Shown here piece by piece: positions 34,859 to 42,607 of a stretch of DNA of 50,544 nt. Numbering within the stretch: the first letter of the stretch is position 1; each line of letters begins with the position of its first letter. A model generated the notes under the pieces. It made no database searches and had not been told where the DNA came from. It saw only the letters and a list, made by a program, of their open reading frames with translations. A program made the translations under genes and the position numbers. The stretch comes from JBCCTX01 sp039197765 (lineage in GTDB: Bacteria; Bacteroidota; Bacteroidia; J057), in contig JBCCTX010000011.1 in the NCBI GenBank assembly GCA_039197765.1, positions 1-50,544 of the forward strand, in the 5' to 3' direction.

Positions 34859-37297
34859 TTATTCGTCTTTCAAGGCGTGAATTGGATTTGCTACGGCCGC
34901 TCGTAGAGACTGGTAGGAGATTGTTATTAAGGTAATGAGTAGACATCCGATTCCCGCCAGGACATAGGTGCTAATAGAGATATCGGTTCGATATTCAAAC
35001 CCCTGGAGCCAACTGTTCATAAAATACCAGGATATGGGAATAGCTATCAGCAGTGAAATGCCTACTAATTTGAGAAAATCGCTGGATAGCAAAGCGAAAA
35101 TTTGTGAGATTCTCGCACCTAGGACCTTGCGAATTCCAATTTCTTTGGTCCGCTGTTCGGCCATAAAGGAAGCGAGGGCAAAGAGTCCAAGACAGGCAAT
35201 GAAAATGGCTAGAATGGCAAAACTGAGGAAAATCTTACCCAGCTTCGATTCAGTCTCATACATGTTCATAAAGTTTTCATCCATGAATTCATAGTCCAGA
35301 GGCTGGTTTGGAGCAAACTCGGCCCATAGAGATTCGACGTTTGAAAGCGTTTGGGAAATATCATCTGTCTTCATCCGAATCTGTAGGCTTCCTGTAGAGT
35401 TTCCTATTAATAGGCCTAGCGGAGCAATACTTTGCTTAAGCGATTCAAAATGAAAATTTTGCACAACTCCTATGATTGTGTAATCCGACGAAATTTCTTG
35501 GTTGTCCTCGGTAAGTCCAGAGAAGGTGCTGATGGTCTGACCAATAGGGTCCTCAAACCCCCAACTTGCAATAGCCGCCTCATTGAGAATAACGGCTTGA
35601 GAGTCGGTTGGGAAATCCAGGGAAAAATCGCGACCCTCCAGGATTTCTAAACCTAAGGTAGGAACGTAGTCAAAATCTACTGTCCAGTTGTTCATGATAA
35701 TACTACGCTCCTGGGTTTTTTCCCCGCGAGGCCAAAAAACCGTATTGCTTGTATTCGAAGGTTGGACAGGCATATATCCCGAAATAGTTGCGTAAGCTAT
35801 ATTGGGATCCTGGAGTAAACGCTGTTTGAATACTTGTATTTGGTCTTCTAAGGTGTAGGTGTTTCGAAGGATTAACACCTGTTCTTTATTGAATCCAAGT
35901 TTCTTATTTTGGATAAATGATAATTGCTCCCTAACGACCAACGTACATACGACCAGCACAATGGAAGCTAGAAACTGAAACACAACCAGACTACTTCTCA
36001 AGGTTTTACTCTGAGATCCCTGGCTTAATTTTCCCTTGAGAATTTGAATCGGGCGGAATCCTGAAAGATAAAAAGAAGGGTATATCCCTGCCATTGTTCC
36101 CACAATGAGTCCAAAAAAGATGACAATGGGAAGGAAGAAGGGGTTAGTCCAGGGGATAAATAGGTTTTTATCTGCTAGATTATTAAAGAAGGGAAGGGCA
36201 ATCTCTGCCAAAATCAAAGCTAATACAAAAGCTGATAAGCCAATTAGGATTGACTCTATCAAAAACTGATTGATTAAATTACTACGTAAGGCCCCCAATA
36301 CCTTTCTTACACCCACTTCTCTTGCTCGATTGGCAGACCGAGCAGTTGAGAGATTCATAAAGTTAATACAGGCGATGAAGAGAATAAATAAGGCGATTAA
36401 GGAAAAAATATACACATAGGTAATATCTCCCGTTGGCCCCAATTCATACATTGCGTCGGATCGAAGGTAAACGTCAGTAATCGGTTGCAAATGGTAGCCC
36501 AATCTATTACCTGAAGCCTCCCATTCATCTACTTCTATTCCTAGAAATTGCTTTACCTGTGGTCCTGCATACTGTTCGATCATTGCAGGGAATTTAGCTT
36601 CCAATGCATCTGCGTCAGCCCCTTCTTTGAGTAAGAGATAAGAATGGAAGTTATGGGAAAGCCAGATGGTTTCCTTGGCCTCCTCTCTACCTTCCATAGA
36701 CAAGAATAGATCAAACTGAAATTGGCTATTGGAGGGAACATCCTCAATAACTGCAACTACCTTATAGGTATCTTGATCATTCAAAATGAGGGTTTTCCCA
36801 ACGGAAGTTTCTCCACTGAAATACCTTTCTGCCCTACTCTTGGATAGAACTAGGGTATTTGGCTCTGCCAATCCCGAGATAGGATCTCCTTCTATAACCT
36901 CAAAGGTGAATACCTCAAATACCTCCTTATCGGCAAAGACGACCTCAGTTTCTTCGATGTTATTATCACCTGGACTTACTTTGACCAGATACGAACCTGT
37001 GGAACGTAGGCGTGCAGCTTGTACAACTTCTGGAAAATCAGCCACACTGGTAAAAGCAAAGGGAGCTGGCGTAACTGCCATCTCTCCTTCCATTTCTCCA
37101 AATTTCAAATCCACACTTGTCCTGTAGATTCGATCGGCATTTTGGTGAAATGTATCAAAACTCAGTTCTTCCCTTACGAATAGAACGATGAGGAGGCAAC
37201 AAGCAATTCCAACGGCTAGTCCACCAATATTAATAGAGGTGAAAAGCCGTTGTTTGCCTAAACTCCTGAGTGCAGTTTTCAGGTAATTCCGGAACAT
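34859..37297 (-). CDS. FtsX-family ABC permease, module B
   Basis: 812 residues, first helix NIGGLAVGIACCLLIVLFV, then periplasmic domain, IFSLIALFILFIACINFMNL with REVGVRKVLGALRSN, mid helix LVVFQFLASIVLVVCTLVV, second periplasmic domain, and three final helices with KEIGIRKVLGARISQ. The closely spaced permease at 32403 is probably its heteromeric partner. A 155-base gap separates it from the upstream ATPase gene; that gap contains a 10-bp inverted repeat. Regulation is by the module B sigma-54 promoter unless an internal promoter exists. Confidence 0.88.
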   Translation of the reverse strand: MFRNYLKTALRSLGKQRLFTSINIGGLAVGIACCLLIVLFVREELSFDTFHQNADRIYRTSVDLKFGEMEGEMAVTPAPFAFTSVADFPEVVQAARLRSTGSYLVKVSPGDNNIEETEVVFADKEVFEVFTFEVIEGDPISGLAEPNTLVLSKSRAERYFSGETSVGKTLILNDQDTYKVVAVIEDVPSNSQFQFDLFLSMEGREEAKETIWLSHNFHSYLLLKEGADADALEAKFPAMIEQYAGPQVKQFLGIEVDEWEASGNRLGYHLQPITDVYLRSDAMYELGPTGDITYVYIFSLIALFILFIACINFMNLSTARSANRAREVGVRKVLGALRSNLINQFLIESILIGLSAFVLALILAEIALPFFNNLADKNLFIPWTNPFFLPIVIFFGLIVGTMAGIYPSFYLSGFRPIQILKGKLSQGSQSKTLRSSLVVFQFLASIVLVVCTLVVREQLSFIQNKKLGFNKEQVLILRNTYTLEDQIQVFKQRLLQDPNIAYATISGYMPVQPSNTSNTVFWPRGEKTQERSIIMNNWTVDFDYVPTLGLEILEGRDFSLDFPTDSQAVILNEAAIASWGFEDPIGQTISTFSGLTEDNQEISSDYTIIGVVQNFHFESLKQSIAPLGLLIGNSTGSLQIRMKTDDISQTLSNVESLWAEFAPNQPLDYEFMDENFMNMYETESKLGKIFLSFAILAIFIACLGLFALASFMAEQRTKEIGIRKVLGARISQIFALLSSDFLKLVGISLLIAIPISWYFMNSWLQGFEYRTDISISTYVLAGIGCLLITLITISYQSLRAAVANPIHALKDE

Positions 37298-37334
37298 GGG
37301 ATGTTATGTAGGATGTTAAGTGTGTGAGAAAGTC

Positions 37335-37423
37335 TAATTGTGGGCAATATCTTTTCGGCAGAATAAGCTAACATAATAAGAAAGTATGCTCCTTAAGGGG
37401 GAAATGAAATATACCCACAATTA
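37335..37423. repeat. Inverted repeat in the ATPase-permease gap
   Basis: TAATTGTGGG (37335-37344) and CCCACAATTA (37414-37423) form a perfect 10-bp inverted repeat with 69 bases between. It sits inside the module B operon, upstream of the first permease start. It could be an RNA structure adjusting the ratio of ATPase to permease, or a DNA-binding site. Confidence 0.4.
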
Positions 37424-37452
37424 TGACCTTTAGCGTATGTTGGGATTTCTAC

Positions 37453-38142
37453 TTAAATTCTGAAAGTACTCAACTGGTTTTCAGAGACAATTTTTCCATC
37501 CAACAGGTGAACAATACGGTGGCCAAACTCTGCATTTCTCGGGGAGTGCGTTACCATGATGATAGTTGTTCCTTGTTCATTAAGTTCAATAAGGAGTTTC
37601 ATTACATCATCACCATTCGCTGTATCCAGGTTTCCCGTCGGCTCATCCGCAAGGATAAGTTTGGGTTCGTTAACAATAGCCCTCGCTACAGCAACCCTTT
37701 GCTGTTGTCCACCAGAAAGTTGCTGGGGGAAGTGATTGCGTCGGTGCATCATGTTCATTTTTTCTAGAACACCTTCCACTCGGGTTTTGCGATCACTGGA
37801 CTTCATCTTGGTATAAATCAGGGGAAGTTCAACATTTTCAAAGACCGTTAATTCATCGATCAGGTTGAAGCTCTGAAATACGAAGCCAATGTTGTGCTTG
37901 CGAAGATTGGCTCGTTGCCTTTCGGTGTATTTCGAGACTTCCTCTTCTAAAAAGTGGTATTCTCCTCCTGAAGGACTATCAATCATTCCGATAATATTGA
38001 GCAAGGTGGATTTACCGCAACCAGAAGGCCCCATTATTGAGACAAACTCTCCATCTTTGACTTCAAAGGAAACTTTGTTGAGCGCAGTGGTTTCTATTTC
38101 TTCTGTCCGGTAGTACTTAATTAGATCTGTTGTGCGGAGCAT
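37453..38142 (-). CDS. ABC transporter ATPase, MacB/LolD type, module B
   Basis: 229 residues, the standard size of the FtsX-linked ATPases. Walker A is GPSGCGKSTLLN; the signature LSGGQQQRVAVARA is followed by Walker B LILADEPTGNLD; the switch histidine is in IIMVTHSPRNAEFGH. A-loop aromatic is in LIKYYRTEEIETTALN. It dimerises in the cytosol under the two FtsX permeases to drive export or periplasmic conformational work. It is the only ATPase gene beside the six FtsX permeases in this window, so it may also serve module A. It starts 17 bases after the fusion-protein gene stop. Confidence 0.95.
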   Translation of the reverse strand: MLRTTDLIKYYRTEEIETTALNKVSFEVKDGEFVSIMGPSGCGKSTLLNIIGMIDSPSGGEYHFLEEEVSKYTERQRANLRKHNIGFVFQSFNLIDELTVFENVELPLIYTKMKSSDRKTRVEGVLEKMNMMHRRNHFPQQLSGGQQQRVAVARAIVNEPKLILADEPTGNLDTANGDDVMKLLIELNEQGTTIIMVTHSPRNAEFGHRIVHLLDGKIVSENQLSTFRI

Positions 38143-38159
38143 AGGTGGTTGTTTAGAAT

Positions 38160-39416
38160 TTATTGTAATACTAAAATGTCGATTTCATTGAAATTGTCAT
38201 ACCCGGAGGTGATGACCTTTTCTCCTTCTACTAGGCCTTCTGTTACTTCGTAAAAGCGGTCACTCTGGCGATTAATCCGAATATTTCGCTTGGTAGCGAT
38301 ATTTCCTTCAGGATCTACTACGTATACCCAATTCCCACCAGTGCTATTAAAAAATCCCCCTCTAGGGATCATTAGAGCTTGTTCTTCTTCACTTAGGGCT
38401 AGACGTATTTGCAGGTTCTGACCTCTTTTGATTCCTTCAGGGGTACCATTCGCCAGGAATTCCATATCTACCTCAAAAGCTCCATTTTGAAGAACTTCTG
38501 GATATACTTTTCGGATTTCCAAGATATAGGGACTTCCTGAAAATGTAAATTGGCCTTTAAGCCCTGGTTCTATTCGTGCGATATAGTGTTCGTCGATCTG
38601 TGCACGCACCTTATATCCTTGCATCACGTCAATTTGTCCAATTTGCTGGCCTTGGTTGACCGTCTCTCCAAGTTCCACCCGTATAGAAGAAAGCAGACCA
38701 GCTGTAGGAGCTTTGATCGTGAAGTTTTCTCTGTTCTGCTGTACTGCAACGAGGTTGGTGCGAACCATTTGCAGAGAAAACTCCACTTGCTCAAGCTGTG
38801 CACCTGTAAGTTGTGAATCCCTTGCGATCCGAACTTCTGTCAAGTCTTTCTGCTTCAAGCTGAGCTCGTAAGGGTATTTAGTAGCCTCGTAATCATTCTT
38901 TGAAATAACGCTGTCTTTGTAAAGTTCCTCATTTCTTCTGTGTAGGAGCCCTTGAGAAATAAGATCGTTTTCCACTCTGAGTAATTGCTCTTGAAGGTTT
39001 AAGCCCCGCTCTTCCAACGTAATCCGCGTATTCCTTAACTGGTCTGCCTGCTCCAATAAACTCGTTTCCAACTGCATATACTGAAGCTCTTGATCGGGAT
39101 TACTCAACTTCAAGATGATATCCCCGGCCTTCACAAATTCTCCTCCCTCCATGTATACTTCCTCCACCTGTCCACCTGCAAGCGCTGTCACATAACGGGT
39201 AGTTAGGGGAAGTACCTCCCCATTAATGGGAATAAATTCCTGAAAAGGACCGAAGGAAACATTTGATATCGTCAAGCGATCGGTCTCAACACGAAGACGA
39301 GAACTTCCTGTAGCGCGCACCATAAGCCAAATGAGTAAGCCTGCTACTAGAGGTAGGACGAAAGTATAAACGATTCGCCTCACCGGCCATTTTTTCTTTT
39401 TTAAGACTCTATCCAT
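38160..39416 (-). CDS. HlyD/MacA-type periplasmic membrane fusion protein, module B
   Basis: 418 residues. One N-terminal membrane helix (about 14-31, IVYTFVLPLVAGLLIWLMV) after a very basic start (KKKKWPVRR). The lipoyl-like half (GGQVEEVYMEGGEFVKAGDIIL) is followed by a long coiled-coil hairpin (about residues 110-225), the second lipoyl half (KAPTAGLLSSIRVELGETV), a beta-barrel domain and a C-terminal membrane-proximal domain. It would link the inner-membrane ABC permeases to an outer-membrane channel encoded elsewhere. It is the first substantial gene after the sigma-54 promoter at 39651-39668. Confidence 0.93.
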   Translation of the reverse strand: MDRVLKKKKWPVRRIVYTFVLPLVAGLLIWLMVRATGSSRLRVETDRLTISNVSFGPFQEFIPINGEVLPLTTRYVTALAGGQVEEVYMEGGEFVKAGDIILKLSNPDQELQYMQLETSLLEQADQLRNTRITLEERGLNLQEQLLRVENDLISQGLLHRRNEELYKDSVISKNDYEATKYPYELSLKQKDLTEVRIARDSQLTGAQLEQVEFSLQMVRTNLVAVQQNRENFTIKAPTAGLLSSIRVELGETVNQGQQIGQIDVMQGYKVRAQIDEHYIARIEPGLKGQFTFSGSPYILEIRKVYPEVLQNGAFEVDMEFLANGTPEGIKRGQNLQIRLALSEEEQALMIPRGGFFNSTGGNWVYVVDPEGNIATKRNIRINRQSDRFYEVTEGLVEGEKVITSGYDNFNEIDILVLQ

Positions 39417-39618
39417 GGGTTTTATCGATTAATTCGTTTGCGATGGAATGTGATGGTAAAAGACTTGTTTTCCACCCTTCATGAGAGCCTACATATAATA
39501 CAGATGTATCATTTGGGGAAATGGTTGCCCAATCAGGGTAAATTCTTGAATACTTTTTTATCCTCAGCTGGTAGTGAAGGTTCACGATTGTCGATAGAAG
39601 ATGTTTAATGTGTTTCAT
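39409..39618 (-). CDS. Possible small leader ORF of the module B operon
   Basis: A 69-codon frame starts about 23 bases after the predicted transcription start and ends in TAG overlapping the ATG of the fusion-protein gene by 8 bases. This arrangement allows translational coupling. The protein begins MKHIKHLLSTIVNLHYQL and has no recognised domain or membrane segment. It could equally be chance: module A has no equivalent. Only conservation in relatives would decide. Confidence 0.3.
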   Translation of the reverse strand: MKHIKHLLSTIVNLHYQLRIKKYSRIYPDWATISPNDTSVLYVGSHEGWKTSLLPSHSIANELIDKTHG

Positions 39619-39650
39619 AACCAGGTGGATTTTATTGTTCTCCTTCTATA

Positions 39651-39668
39651 TGGCAAGGAGTGTGCCTT
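39651..39668 (-). promoter_or_regulatory. Sigma-54 (-24/-12) promoter of the module B operon
   Basis: Minus strand 39668 to 39651 reads AAGGCACACTCCTTGCCA. GGCAC and TTGC match the sigma-54 consensus, with exactly 10 bases between GG and GC. Expected start is near 39641, some 225 bases before the fusion-protein ATG. The match to the module A promoter is close in the conserved blocks only, as expected for a functional promoter. Confidence 0.8.
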
Positions 39669-39730
39669 TTGTTCAAGTTGTTGATAGTCAGTAATTTATT
39701 TGAAAGATATACCTAGATTATTCAAAATCT

Positions 39731-39747
39731 TGTTTCATTGTGGAACA
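39731..39747. promoter_or_regulatory. Enhancer site B1 for the module B regulator
   Basis: TGTTTCATTGTGGAACA is a 17-bp palindrome of form TGTTNCA-N3-TGNAACA. Its centre is 86 bp from the -12 element, the same distance as in module A. The half-site differs from module A in the change of TGTC to TGTT. Confidence 0.65.
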
Positions 39748-39752
39748 GATTT

Positions 39753-39769
39753 AGTACCGATTTGAAACA
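39753..39769. promoter_or_regulatory. Enhancer site B2 for the module B regulator
   Basis: AGTACCGATTTGAAACA has one perfect half (TGAAACA) and one weak half. Its centre is 22 bp beyond that of B1 and 108 bp from the -12 element, repeating the strong-plus-weak arrangement of module A. Confidence 0.5.
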
Positions 39770-39852
39770 CTTCGGTAAAATTACTTGGACTTTTCCGCTA
39801 AAGCCTGCAACTTATGTGAGATACTTAAAGCTATTTGTGAGAATTGTAAGCT

Positions 39853-41214
39853 ATGGCTGAAACAAAATCAAAATCGCTGTTGGTTGTAGACGATGATGAA
39901 GATATCCTTCTGACCGCTAAAATTCTGTTAAAACCCTATTTTCAAAAAGTTTATACAGAGAATAAGCCCCATGAAATCCTGAAGCTTATTGAGGGAAAGG
40001 TATTTGACGCGGTCTTGTTGGATATGAACTTTACCGTTGGTTTTACAAGTGGCAAAGAGGGGTTAAGGTGGCTGAAAAAAATTCGGAAGGAGGCACCCAC
40101 GATACCAGTTGTACTCATGACGGCCTATGGAGATGTGCGCTTGGCGGTTCGTGCCATGAAAGAAGGGGCTACTGATTTTGTATTGAAACCTTGGGATAAT
40201 GAGGCTCTTATTCAAGCATTGACTGGAGTATTTTCAGGCCGAAAGGAAAACGTCACATTGAAAACGCCTGTCTCGGTAAAGACACCTAATAGTTCACTTT
40301 CAAATACCATTATTGGCGAATCCACCAAAATGATGGAAGTCTTTTCTCTGATTGAGAAAGTGGGACCTACAGATGCCAATGTCCTAATTTTGGGGGAGAA
40401 TGGCACGGGCAAAGAGCTTATTGCAAAGGCCTTACACGCTCAGTCTCGTCGAAGTACAGCCCCTTTTATTCAGGTAGATTTGGGGGCGATAAGCGAGACC
40501 CTTTTTGAGTCCGAATTATTTGGGCATGTAAAAGGAGCCTTTACAGATGCACGAGAGGATCGTGCGGGGAGATTTGAAGTGGCCCATACTGGGACCCTTT
40601 TCTTGGATGAGGTAGGTAATTTACCCTTCCATTTACAGGCGAAGTTACTGACTGCCCTACAAAGTCGGCAGGTAACCCGCGTAGGATCCTACAAAACCAA
40701 AGAAGTTGACATACGCCTCCTGTGTGCCACCAATATGCCCCTGTATGAAATGGTTCACCAGAGTGAATTCCGCCAGGATTTACTCTACCGCATCAATACA
40801 GTTGAAGTTACCCTCCCCCCTTTGCGGGAGAGGGGTGAAGATATTCCTTTACTAGTAGATCATTTTCTGTCGAGGTATACTCAGAAATATCAGGCCATGC
40901 CCCTAAAGGTTTCTAAGAGTCATTTTGAGCGCATGCGTTCGTATGACTGGCCAGGAAATATTCGGGAATTACAGCATGTAGTGGAACGCGCAGTGATCAT
41001 GGGAGACCCGGAAATTTTAATTCCTGCTTCTCGTTCCAAGCCTGTTTCAGCGTCTCCGGTACAGCAGAATGAATCTGTAAACCTGGAAGAAGTAGAAAAA
41101 GAGGCGATAAAACGCGCGATTGAGAAATTTCAGGGAAATATCAGCAAGGCCGCGAAAGAGTTGGGCTTAGGCCGTACTACACTCTACCGGAAAATTGAGA
41201 AATATGGTTTGTAG
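39853..41214 (+). CDS. NtrC-family sigma-54-dependent response regulator, module B
   Basis: 453 residues, paralogous along its whole length to the regulator at 29201. Receiver with D13-D14 acidic pair, phospho-acceptor D57 and FVLKPW; AAA+ domain with GENGTGKE, the GAFTDA variant of the sigma-54 contact loop and GTLFLDEVGNLP; C-terminal Fis-type HTH (NISKAAKELGLGRTTLYRKIE). Differences in the HTH from module A (MGRSTLYRKIERYKL versus LGRTTLYRKIEKYGL) may explain the different half-sites. It is expected to activate the operon at 39416-32403 through sites B1/B2. Confidence 0.93.
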   Translation: MAETKSKSLLVVDDDEDILLTAKILLKPYFQKVYTENKPHEILKLIEGKVFDAVLLDMNFTVGFTSGKEGLRWLKKIRKEAPTIPVVLMTAYGDVRLAVRAMKEGATDFVLKPWDNEALIQALTGVFSGRKENVTLKTPVSVKTPNSSLSNTIIGESTKMMEVFSLIEKVGPTDANVLILGENGTGKELIAKALHAQSRRSTAPFIQVDLGAISETLFESELFGHVKGAFTDAREDRAGRFEVAHTGTLFLDEVGNLPFHLQAKLLTALQSRQVTRVGSYKTKEVDIRLLCATNMPLYEMVHQSEFRQDLLYRINTVEVTLPPLRERGEDIPLLVDHFLSRYTQKYQAMPLKVSKSHFERMRSYDWPGNIRELQHVVERAVIMGDPEILIPASRSKPVSASPVQQNESVNLEEVEKEAIKRAIEKFQGNISKAAKELGLGRTTLYRKIEKYGL

Positions 41215-41232
41215 AAAATTGAAAACTAAACA

Positions 41233-42588
41233 TTGAAAATTTTACGCTCCTTTCGATTCCAGGTAATTGTACGCCTGCTGGTCATCCTCGCAATGATGGG
41301 GCTACTCAGTTATTCAACCTCTCGGACAGAACCTTGGATCCTGACCAATATATTCTTAGGACTCCTCATTGTGGGAATGTCTATTGCCCTTTTTTCCTAT
41401 GTAGAGCGTTTTCAGAAGGAATTGGGCACCTTCCTTATGTCTATTAAACACCGGGATTTCTCCCTGAATTTTTCAACCGTAAATCAGGGAAAAAATACCC
41501 GCCAATTGCACGAGGCCTTTAATACAATTCTCGGGAGTTACCGAGATTTGCGTGTCGAAAAGGAAGTCCACTATCAGTATTTGCAAAATATAATCGAGCA
41601 CATTCGCGTCGCACTCATTTGCTTTAAAGCTGACGGAGAAGTGGTGTTGATGAATCAAGCGGCCCACGGTCTCCTGGGAAGGCCTTATCTAGGAAACATA
41701 AATGGCTTGAATAAGGTAAGCGATGTGTTGTATGACACTATCGCTAGTCTTGACCCAGGGGAACAGGTGCTGAAAAAACTGGTACTCAAAGGGGAATTAC
41801 ACCACCTTGCCATCCATAAATCTAGCTTCAAATTGGTGGAGGGAGCATTCAATTTGGTTTCCCTGCAAAATATTAAATCAGAGCTAGAAGAACAGGAGGT
41901 AGAATCCTGGCAAAAACTCATTCGGGTCTTGACCCATGAAATTATGAACTCTGTAACACCTGTTTTATCTCTTACAGGAGCCTTAGGCCGGCAACTAGAA
42001 ACCCTACCGGATGAATCCAGTACCCCATTTTCCGAGGATTCGTTGCACGATTTTCAGCAAGGGATTCGGGCGATTGAGAACCGAAGTGAAGGACTGTTAC
42101 AGTTCGTTCATGCCTACAGAAATTTAACCCGTATTCCCACTCCTCAGATTGAGCCTGTTCGTATCCAGATGATTTTCGATCGCCTACAGTACCTCTTCAA
42201 AGAGGAATGGGAAAAAGCGGGAATTGAGGTAGAGCTATCTGTAGATCCTCAGGAATTGGAGATATTGGTAGATCCCAACTTACTAGATCAGGTGCTGATT
42301 AATTTAATTAAAAATGCCATGGAAGCTGTTCGGGAAAGGAAAGGAGGAACCCTGAGTTTACACGCATTTGCTGGACAGAATGAACGCACCATTATCCAGG
42401 TTGCGGATAATGGAAAGGGAATTGACCGAGAACTCCAAGAGAAAATATTCATTCCCTTTTTTACCACAAAAAAGCAGGGATCTGGAATTGGTCTGAGCCT
42501 TTCCAGGCAGATCATGCGGCTTCACAAAGGGAATATTACCTTCCAATCAGAACCCGAGGAAGGCACGGTTTTTACTTTGGCTTTTTAG
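41233..42588 (+). CDS. Sensor histidine kinase, module B
   Basis: 451 residues, paralogue of the kinase at 30583. The start is TTG at 41233: a TAA lies two codons upstream in frame, and the resulting N-terminus (MKILRSFRFQVIVRLLVIL) aligns with that of module A. Two helices with a minimal loop (VRLLVILAMMGLLSYST, ILTNIFLGLLIVGMSIALFSY), PAS-like domain (HIRVALICFKADGEVVLMNQAA), H box LTHEIMNSVTPV, N box NLIKNAMEAV, G boxes DNGKGID and GSGIGLSL. It lies 18 bases after the regulator and only 19 bases before parB, so read-through into parB is possible. Confidence 0.92.
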   Translation: MKILRSFRFQVIVRLLVILAMMGLLSYSTSRTEPWILTNIFLGLLIVGMSIALFSYVERFQKELGTFLMSIKHRDFSLNFSTVNQGKNTRQLHEAFNTILGSYRDLRVEKEVHYQYLQNIIEHIRVALICFKADGEVVLMNQAAHGLLGRPYLGNINGLNKVSDVLYDTIASLDPGEQVLKKLVLKGELHHLAIHKSSFKLVEGAFNLVSLQNIKSELEEQEVESWQKLIRVLTHEIMNSVTPVLSLTGALGRQLETLPDESSTPFSEDSLHDFQQGIRAIENRSEGLLQFVHAYRNLTRIPTPQIEPVRIQMIFDRLQYLFKEEWEKAGIEVELSVDPQELEILVDPNLLDQVLINLIKNAMEAVRERKGGTLSLHAFAGQNERTIIQVADNGKGIDRELQEKIFIPFFTTKKQGSGIGLSLSRQIMRLHKGNITFQSEPEEGTVFTLAF

Positions 42589-42607
42589 TGGTAAATTCAA
42601 GGTCAAT

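Noticed and set aside
39731..39747. TGTTTCATTGTGGAACA resembles a ParB parS site (TGTTTCACGTGAAACA) and lies near parB
   Set aside because: The half-sites fit parS but the central spacer is 3 bases instead of 2 (17-bp rather than 16-bp palindrome), and module A has a related palindrome at the identical distance from its own sigma-54 promoter. An enhancer site explains both; a parS site explains only one.
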